Positions 47,699 to 54,500 of a stretch of DNA of 54,500 nt are shown here, one piece after another; position 1 is the stretch's first letter; each line of letters begins with the position of its first letter. The stretch is taken from the NCBI GenBank assembly GCA_014529385.2, contig CM043944.1:173790740-173845239 (forward strand), written 5' to 3'. The notes beneath the pieces are model-generated. The model made no database searches. It was not told the origin of the DNA and worked only from the letters and a program-made list of their open reading frames with translations. A program made the position numbers and the translations under genes. Source of the stretch: Adiantum capillus-veneris. Lineage: Eukaryota > Streptophyta > Polypodiopsida > Polypodiales > Pteridaceae.

Positions 47699-48419
47699 AA
47701 ACCTCGGGATAGAAATTTTCAGAACAGAATTCCAATAAAATCTGGAAAAGTTATGGGCCCTGAAAGGTTACACTATGAATTCAATTAGTTAAGAAAAATT
47801 GGATGGTTTAAGTAATTATTATTAACAAAGACTTTCTTATCCTAAGGTTCTAGAAATTAATGATATTTCCAATTTTCATCATTAAAAATCAGTGAAAATA
47901 GTAAAAATCAATTCTGGAAGCTGAGGGGGGACTGTGTGGGGTAATGATGAACTCGCCCAAACTAGATTTAGCAGCAGGGAGCGTTTTTTGACCTGTAGGG
48001 CTGCTTGGGATGCAAGTTACTGCCATTTTCCAGTCTGTGAGTGTCCAGAAACCTATAAATATGACCCTTGCTTCACAATTTCACACAGACTCGGAGCCTT
48101 GACACACTCTCTCTCATCTAGAGAGACCGCTACGCAAAAATCACTAGAGATTAAGCTCTAGTTGATTAACTTAACGGTAATTAGTCTAATCCTTCTTTAT
48201 TAGCAAGGCTAGATTAATCTATTTTCTTAATGAATTAAAGATTAGGCCTATGTATACTCATAAATCCTCTCTTAATTAACTATTCTCTACTGATTGTTGT
48301 AATTAAGCTTGTGAATATTAAGCTAATTAATTATCATATCATATTAGAATTGAAATTATCCAAATTAACAATAAATTGATGGGAAATATATTAATTAAGT
48401 TTAGATTAAGTTGAGGTAA

Positions 48420-49027
48420 TTATCAGAGCTGTATTAGACAGTCATTAAGCCAAAAAAATCATCTTATAATTTTTTGAGTAATTTTCATAATTAAACTAGC
48501 AGAATTACAATGTTTTTTAAAGAAAAAAAAGGAAAAAATAATCAAATTGATTTAAAATGAATTGAGTTAATTATCAGAGATTAGTTACATGTTAAGAAAC
48601 CTGTGATAATTATTTCAAGCTCATATAATTAATTTACTTAATTACTTTAGCAAAATTACTCTGTTTTTAGGGCAAATTAAATGAAAGAAATTAGCAAATT
48701 GATTCAAATTTCTTTGAGTTATTTATCAGAGGTTAATTACCTATTATGAAACTCGTGTTAATTATTTCAAGCTTAGATAATTAATTTACCTAATTACTTT
48801 AGCATAATTACTCTGTTTTTAGGACAAATTAAATGGGGAAAATTAGCAAATTTATTCAAATTACTTTCCGTTATTTATCAGAACTTAATTACATATTAGG
48901 GAAACCATGATAATTATTCCAAGCTCAGATAATTAATTTTCCTTTATTACTTTAGCAGAATTACTCTCTTTTTAGGACAAATTAAAAGGGGGAAATTAAA
49001 AACTCGTGATTCTGCTAAATTAATTAA
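48420..49027 (+). repeat. ~152-bp tandem subrepeats of left foldback arm
   Basis: Four units, each beginning TTATCAGAG or close variants and containing AATTACTTTAGCA and TTTTTAGGACAAATTAAA. Mirror-image units lie in the right arm (about 49,065-49,640), where one unit is shortened near 49,350. Confidence 0.85.
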
Positions 49028-50491
49028 GTAAATTAAAGATCTGAAATTACTCGGATCTTTAATTTACTTAATTAATTTAGCAGAATCACGAGTTTTTAAT
49101 TTCCCCCTTTTAATTTGTCCTAAAAAGAGAGTAATTCTGCTAAAGTAATTAGGTAAATTAATTATCTGAGCTTGACATAATTATCACTATTTCTCTAATA
49201 TATAATTAACCTCTGATAAATAACTCAAAGTAATTTGAATCAATTTGTTAATTTTTCCCATTTAATTTGTCCTAAAAATAGAGTAATTCTGTTAAAGTAA
49301 TTAGGTAAATTAATTATCTAAGCTTGACATAATTATCATGGGTTCCCTAACATTAATCAATTTGCTAATTTCCCCCATTTACTTTTGCTTAAAAACAGAG
49401 TAATTATGCTAGAGTAATCAGGTAAATTAATTATCTGAGCTTGACATAATTATAATAGGTTCCTTAACATGTAATTAATCTCTGATAATTAACTCAAATA
49501 ATTTTAAATCAATTTGGTTATTTTCCCCTTTTATTTTCTTTAAAAAACAGTGTAATTCTACTAGTTTAATTATGAAAATTACTCAAAAAATTATAAGATA
49601 ATTTTCTAGCTTAATGACTATTTATTTCAGCTTTGATAATTACCTCAACTTAATCTAAACTTAATTAATATATTTCCCATCAATTTATTGTTAATTTGGA
49701 TAATTTCAGTCCTAATATGATAGGATAATTAATTAGCTTAATATTCCCAAGCTTAATTACAACAATCGGCAGAGAATAATTAATTAAGAGAGGATTTATG
49801 AGTATACATAGGCCTAATCTTTAATTTATTAAGAAAATAGATTAATCTAGCCTTGCTAATTAAGAAGGATCATACTAATTACCATTTAAGTTAATCAACT
49901 AGAGCTTAATCTCTAGTGATTTCTACGTAGCGGTCTCTCTAGATGAGAGAGAGTGTGTCAGGGCTTCGAGTCGCTGTGAAATTGTGAAGCAAGGGTCATA
50001 TTTATAGGTTTCTGGGCAGTCACAGGTTGGAAAATGGCAGTAACTTGCATCCCAAGCAGCCCTACAGGTCAAAAAATGCCCCCTGCTGGTAAATCTAGTT
50101 TAGGAGAGTTCATCATTACCCCACACAGTCCCCCTCAGCTTCCAAAATCGATTTTTACTATTTTCACTGATTTTTAATGATGAAAATTGGAAATATCATT
50201 AATTTCTAGAACCTTAGGATAAGAAAGTCTTTGTTAATGATAATTACTAAAACCATCCAATTTTTCTTAACTAATTGAATTCCTAGTGTAACCTTTCAAG
50301 GCCCGTAACTTTTCCAGATTTTATCGGAATTCTGTTCTGAAAATTTCTATCCCGGGGTTTGATGTGCTTGAGATTCCAAAAATATCAATATTTGCCATGG
50401 TCGGACAATTCTACATTTCTTTTTCAATAATCATATCAGCTAAATTAAGCTTTATATAATCTTTAAGGTTTCAGAAACTGGAAACCTTACA

Positions 50492-51360
50492 GTGGTGGTC
50501 TTGCTCTTGGGTGGTGAAACTTGGTTTTGCCTTGCTCCTCTATTAAAATTCTGCCTCCTTGGGAGTGGGGTAGTAATATATAACATGGCCATCTTCTCCG
50601 CAATTGTAGCAGTGGTATTCTTGGTTCTATCTTTGTTGTCCTCTCCCTTGATCTTGGTTGCGATTGTGTGCAAGCCCTTGTTGTACCAAATGGGCTGAGA
50701 GATTCTATGGCTGTGGTTGGTGATTCGGTTGAGCAGGTCTTGTTGATCCTCAATTGGTTCTTGTGGTTGACTCCTCTGGGCAGTTGTTGTAGGTGATGCT
50801 AGAGGTAGTCGAGTCCTAACGGCTTCCTCTTCATCGGCATTCATGGCTTGTAGGTGCATCTTCTTGTCTTTAAGGTGAGCCACTTCAATTGTTAGCTCAT
50901 ACATAGCAAGAAACCTTCCCTTCACCTTCTCTTTAAGAGTTGGCCATAACCCAGCCACAAATCGATCCTTCTTTAAGAAATTAGGTGCCCCCTCATCCTC
51001 TCTTAGCGATGCAACCCATCGCCCCCATAGATCTATAAACTTTGACTCGTATGATGTGTACTCTAGCATGCTACCTTGCTTCAACTCCATCAACAATTGC
51101 CATAGCTTCTCTGATGTTGTTCCCTCTCCAAAACGCTTGACAAAGGCTTCTCTTAATAAGTCCCACCGTTCCTTGGTTGCTTGTGCCAAGGCATTGTACC
51201 ATGACCTTGCCTCCACCTTCATTAGAAGTGGAAAGATGTGCAAGCGCAAAGCATCATCATCTCTCCCAGAGATGACACATGCTATTTCCAAGTTGTTTAG
51301 AAAGTTTGCAGCATCCTCACCCACCTTACCGGTAGAGGTTGGAAATGCTACACTTTCTAT
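50492..51360 (-). pseudogene. gag: gag of Tat-type element 3
   Basis: Minus-strand frame closely related to element 1's gag: ARSWYNALAQATKERWDLL, GEGTTSEKLW, YESKFIDLWGRW and LKEKVKGRF. The start position (51,358-51,360) is ATA where element 1 has ATG, so initiation is lost. The zinc knuckle is in another frame: CYNCGEDGHVIYYYP (near 50,575-50,620), its last Cys changed to Tyr. Coding sequence stops exactly where the foldback element begins at 50,491. Confidence 0.87.
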
Positions 51361-51669
51361 TTTAAGAGAGAAAAGTAACTCGACTAAATCTTTTTTTTTC
51401 CTTTAAAGATTCAATACACGGGTGCTTGGTAGATGGAAAACATACTATACAAGGATGAAAATAACTACATCAAAAGATACTTCATTGTTAATCATAGGGA
51501 GGATAAAGGGTAGAGAAGAGGTGTTTATCTCTTGCACTGGTTCTTCTGCCAAACATGGTTGTAATGAGCTGCGGATAAAACAGCTTGCGGTCCAAGATTA
51601 CTTTGATTGATTGAATTCGTTGTGGTGCATAAGTCAAGTCCTTTGAAAAAGGTTGATGCGCTAGATCCA

Positions 51670-52375
51670 TCACATGATAATGCGGAAAGGCTCATTCCTT
51701 TGTGGTGGAAGTTTATAGTCGAAGGTGTAGAGATCTTGGTAGTTGAGGTCAAACTTGTAGTACCATAGGACAAGGTTGTCTTTGTCTTCTAGCTCTAGAG
51801 TTGTCCCTCTAGCAATCTCTTGGAAAACCTTGAATTCTCTCTCTTTGAGCAACTTCACTTCTGCAAGATAGACTGTCATCCGGTGCATACACAGGTGTGA
51901 TGAGGTAGGTGGTGAGTCTTACCACTTGTATTAATCCAAGTTGGATTGATACATAGCAAGCTGTAAAGTCGTCATCATAGCCTTGATCCACAAGCAACAC
52001 TCCTTGAAGGTGGAGGGTCTTGTCTTTCTGCCAAGCAAACCCTATGTCAAAGACCTTGTCGAGCCACTTCACTCGGTAGACGACGTAGAATCCATGCTGC
52101 CTGCTATCTTTAGTTCCTAGCTCATGAGATGAGAGTGAGGTATAAAAAGACTTTGGAAGATTTACCCTTTTGTTTTGAAGACGCGATGATTGTCGACGTT
52201 GGAATACCCTTGAATCTTTTGGTGCAAGGGAGAGGCAGGGACCACGCGTTCGTAGTAGCTTCCTCAAGTTGTGAAGGATTGCTTTGGGAGTAGGTGGAAT
52301 AGGTGGTAAAGATGGGGTCCTAGGTGTAGAGAATCCTGGTGCTACTTGAAAGCCTACCAAAGTAAGAATGCCCAT
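51670..52375 (-). pseudogene. extra ORF between primer site and gag (Ogre-like ORF1 position)
   Basis: A minus-strand frame runs from 52,375 and, after a frameshift near 51,890, ends at TGA 51,670-51,672. It reads HGFYVVYRVKWLDKVFDIGF, LHLQGVLLVDQGYDDDF, then VYLAEVKLLKEREFKVFQEI and WYYKFDLNYQDLYTFDYKLP. Composition is that of a real protein. No domain is recognised. Ogre elements (Tat group) are known to carry an ORF of unknown function upstream of gag; the position fits. The Pro/Ser/Arg-rich N-terminal part may be linker. It could instead be a captured host sequence. Confidence 0.5.
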
Positions 52376-52562
52376 GCCGATGTCGAGGGAGAAAATGATG
52401 GATTTTTTCTATACTTTGGGTTGCACTCATGTCGGAGCTGTGGTTTTTGGCAACAATGTGAGCATGATGTGGCTTGTGCCTTGCTTTTACACTTGCGGGG
52501 ATGATGAGAAATGTAAACAGTTTGAGTGGGGAAAGAGGGTCTTACCACCTCTTCTATGCTAG
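52368..52562 (+). other. possible GRF-type zinc-finger remnant, plus strand
   Basis: A 64-codon open stretch containing CFYTCGDDEKCKQFEW. The C-x5-C-x2-F-x-W spacing after an aromatic residue is that of the GRF zinc finger (nucleic-acid binding); the first metal pair is less clear (GCTHVGAVVFG). It overlaps the leader of the minus-strand Tat element, so it may be captured gene sequence or coincidence. Confidence 0.3.
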
Positions 52563-52716
52563 CAATACAACACCCTAGCAAGAGTGTCTTGATGACTTGC
52601 GTCAAGCTTTCTTATAGCTCCTCCTCTTCTGTCGTCCAATTAGAGAATTCAAGAAGCCACTCATCCATGAAGAGAAGTAAACATGTTAGTATTGTAAACT
52701 GAAGGTTTCAAGAGCC

Positions 52717-52735
52717 CTCCTCACTTGGGGCACCA
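52717..52735 (-). other. candidate primer-binding site of Tat-type element 3
   Basis: On - the sequence TGGTGCCCCAAGTGAGGAG starts two bases after the LTR end (..CCTCTCA TT). Position and the leading TGG (complement of CCA) fit a primer site; I cannot name the tRNA. Confidence 0.6.
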
Positions 52736-53516
52736 AATGAGAGGCGGATTTGCAAAATAGACCCGGTGGCCTCAGCACAAGAGCTAACGCATGACGGCCT
52801 CACCATGAAAGGCAAACAATAGGGACACCACCTAGCTTGAAATGCGGCTAGGATGCAATGACAATACTATACAACACACCACACACCATGTCATGCAACT
52901 GAACATGTTATGAATTGTGGTATGAGGTGGTAGGGAAAGAAGTGGAGATAGATAGTGAGAGATGTGAATGTAGGTGCATGGACTACTATTCACACAAGAG
53001 GTGGCAAACCCGCACACCAATACATGAAAATCAAGAACAAAACAACCCTAAGGTGGCGAACCCGCACACCTCTATAGACAACGCAAAAGATATAAACAAC
53101 TATGCGACATACTCACAAATCTAGCACAATAGAAAGAATGATATAACGAAAAGAGTAGATTATTTTGGGGAGAGAGATAATGGATAGAGAGAAGCAAGAG
53201 AGGAAGGAGGAGACCATGGGTGCCTCATTGATGGGTGGAGATGATGTCAAGGAGTGGTGTGAGGGTAACCTTCACTCTTGTTCGATGCCGAATCCTCCAC
53301 TCCAAATTGCACCAAGGCGTGGCGGTTGATGATGATGGAGGTGGAGTATGTGTTGATGAGTAGTTTTTGTGTGCATAACCTCCTTATCATTGTGGTGTGT
53401 TGGTGTCTCCAAATGCTCGTTTACGTGGACTAACACGTCTAGCTATATTAGAAGTGTAGAGGCATGTTATAGAGCTTGTGTTGTGGTGAGAGCGTTGTTG
53501 TGTTTTGGTGATAGAG

Positions 53517-53533
53517 ACCCCTCCTTATATAGG
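53517..53533 (-). promoter_or_regulatory. TATA box in LTR of element 3
   Basis: On - the sequence is CCTATATAAGGAGGGGTC, the same core as element 1's (CCTATATAAAGAGGGGTC at 8,550-8,567). It confirms minus-strand transcription of this element. Confidence 0.75.
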
Positions 53534-53571
53534 AAAAGAGGGTGGAATTTTCCTATATTTTACTGGGACGT

Positions 53572-53596
53572 GACCCACACCATGTGACTGTGGGTC
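53572..53596. promoter_or_regulatory. conserved U3 motif with dyad symmetry
   Basis: GACCCACA and TGTGGGTC flank a 9-bp middle. On - the 17 bases GACCCACAGTCACATGG are identical to 8,476-8,492 in element 1's LTR and lie a similar distance upstream of TATA (47 versus 60 bp). A likely enhancer-type binding site. Confidence 0.6.
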
Positions 53597-54397
53597 GGCC
53601 ATACAGTATGATGCATTGATTCTTGTGATAGATGTTGACAGAGAGAATTTAGTAGGGGAAGAGAGAGATGGAGGGGAAAGGAGAGTAGAGGAATGGGGTT
53701 TTTACAAGGTATGCTAGTCGTAGCTAGCTTATTTGAGAGAGGAGAGAGGGTTTTTTACAAGAGGTTGTCGAAGGTGGTTTGTCGTTGCAGAAGATAAATC
53801 CACCACTTTATAGCGGTAGTGGCTCTATCCTTGGCCAAGATTTCATTTATTGTGGCTTTGTTTCTCACTCGTGCCCTAGATTACAAATCTAGAGTAAAAA
53901 TATACAATGATTTTGTGTTAACACGCAAAAGAGTGATTATGAGGGCGTAGGTGGAGTAAACAATGATTACAAGGTTGATGTTGTCGTTTGAAATTGATGA
54001 ACATAGGCATGGCCCACCTAATTGGCGCTTCCATAACTTGATGCTTCGCTCAGACAAGCGTCCCTTGTGTTGTGTCGTCTGTAGTGGTCATAGTCAAGTG
54101 CCTTTGCGGTTGTCGCAATGGTCATCACTTCATTGAATCCATTGGCACGAAGCACGTATATACGAGAGCATGTGCATGTGTGCACATTGATGGTGGCTAT
54201 AATTTAACTATTTTTGGGCTTATGGGCTGATTTGTGAGAATGATTGGTGGTGATTATGAGAGTGGGATCCATGTTGATGGTAGGTTGTGTGTGTGTGTGT
54301 ATATGTGTATGTGAGTGAGTATGTGTGTGTGTGTAGGGATGAAACACAACAATTTTCAGCTATGGAGAGCTTACAAAAGACATGAGAGTGAGAGAGA

Positions 54398-54437
<40 letters not shown>

Positions 54438-54500
54438 CTATGTGTGCTAAAAATTGGCTATTTTCAGCTTTGTGCGTGTGTGTATGTGGAGTGAGATAAA

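Larger units (their letters stand above)
46241..50491. mobile_element. foldback (long inverted repeat) element, 4.25 kb
   Basis: Ends TGTAAGGTTT and AAACCTTACA. The two arms align to a centre at about 49,048 (AAAGATC / GATCTTT). The right arm is about 1,443 bp; the left is about 2,807 bp because a 1.3-kb element (46,370-47,698) sits in it. The inner half of each arm consists of tandem subrepeats of about 152 bp (left starts at 48,420, 48,571, 48,723, 48,875). Long inverted repeats made of tandem units define Foldback-type elements. The flanks GAGGTGAT and GTGGTGGT match at 6 of 8. No transposase frame is present. Confidence 0.88.
40059..54500 (-). mobile_element. Tat-type element 3 (minus), disrupted by nested insertions, runs off the window
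   Basis: Direct repeats at 40,059-~41,520 and 52,738 to the window end are its LTRs. Next to the right LTR on - lies TTTGGTGCCCC, in primer-site position; then an extra frame (52,375-51,670), gag (51,360-50,492) and, beyond foreign DNA, integrase (43,740-42,546). Protease, RT and RNase H are missing between 50,491 and 43,740, replaced by a foldback element and a chromovirus remnant. It entered the phosphatase-like array in mid-exon (left flank CCAAG); the right flank is outside the window. Confidence 0.8.
52738..54500 (-). repeat. 5' LTR of Tat-type element 3 (cut by window end)
   Basis: Starts TGAGAGGCGG on +, equal to ...CCGCCTCTCA as its 3' end on -. It pairs with 40,059-41,348. It retains about 460 bp (53,400-53,860) missing from the left LTR, including the TATA box and the 17-bp motif shared with element 1. 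Confidence 0.85.

Noticed and set aside
46241-50491. Inverted pair of LTRs instead of a foldback element
   Set aside because: The arms contain no sequence like the LTR end next to the primer site at 43,978, and their inner halves are tandem subrepeats meeting at a ~20-bp centre.

Overview
This is eukaryotic, very probably land-plant, nuclear DNA from a repeat-rich genome. The evidence is Ty3/gypsy elements of the Tat/Ogre type (two RNase H domains), a chromovirus remnant with a tRNA-iMet primer site, a plant-type CACTA (En/Spm) transposon with Tnp2, DUF4218 and DUF4216 parts, spliceosomal introns, and long (GA)n and (GT)n tracts. A fern, lycophyte or bryophyte would fit as well as a seed plant; I cannot choose. 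There is no convincing intact host gene, rRNA, tRNA or CRISPR array. Almost everything is nested mobile DNA.

Layout. 1-2,456: no recognisable gene, one purine-rich tract. 2,457-9,259: a decayed Tat-type element on + (gag, protease, RT, degenerate RNase H, second RNase H, integrase, polypurine tract, 1.5-kb 3' LTR with TATA box and AATAAA). 9,260-13,473: a second, more decayed Tat-type element on +, with internal duplications, running into the start of its 3' LTR. 13,474-23,938: a complete 10.5-kb LTR element on - (both LTRs, tRNA-Asp-like PBS, PPT). It carries no polymerase, only a broken ~4.1-kb reading frame for an unfamiliar repeat-containing protein with one zinc knuckle. 25,311-40,058: a tandem array of ~484-bp modules, each a two-exon, two-intron piece of an FCP1/NIF-like HAD phosphatase-related gene. 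It is split by a 9.5-kb CACTA element (25,433-34,948). 40,059-54,500+: a third Tat-type element on -, with LTRs at both sides, gag and integrase remnants and an extra frame between PBS and gag, broken up by a chromovirus remnant, a 4.25-kb foldback element and small palindromes.

How it fits together. The nesting gives a relative order: phosphatase-like modules amplified first; the CACTA element entered one module and the third Tat element another; a chromovirus and a foldback element lie inside that Tat element; a 1.3-kb DNA element then entered one foldback arm. Two sites have an internal uninserted reference: a paralogous module for the CACTA insertion, and the opposite foldback arm for the 1.3-kb element. 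The strongest candidates for something undescribed are the polymerase-less element with its repeat protein, the amplified phosphatase-like exon module, and the foldback element.
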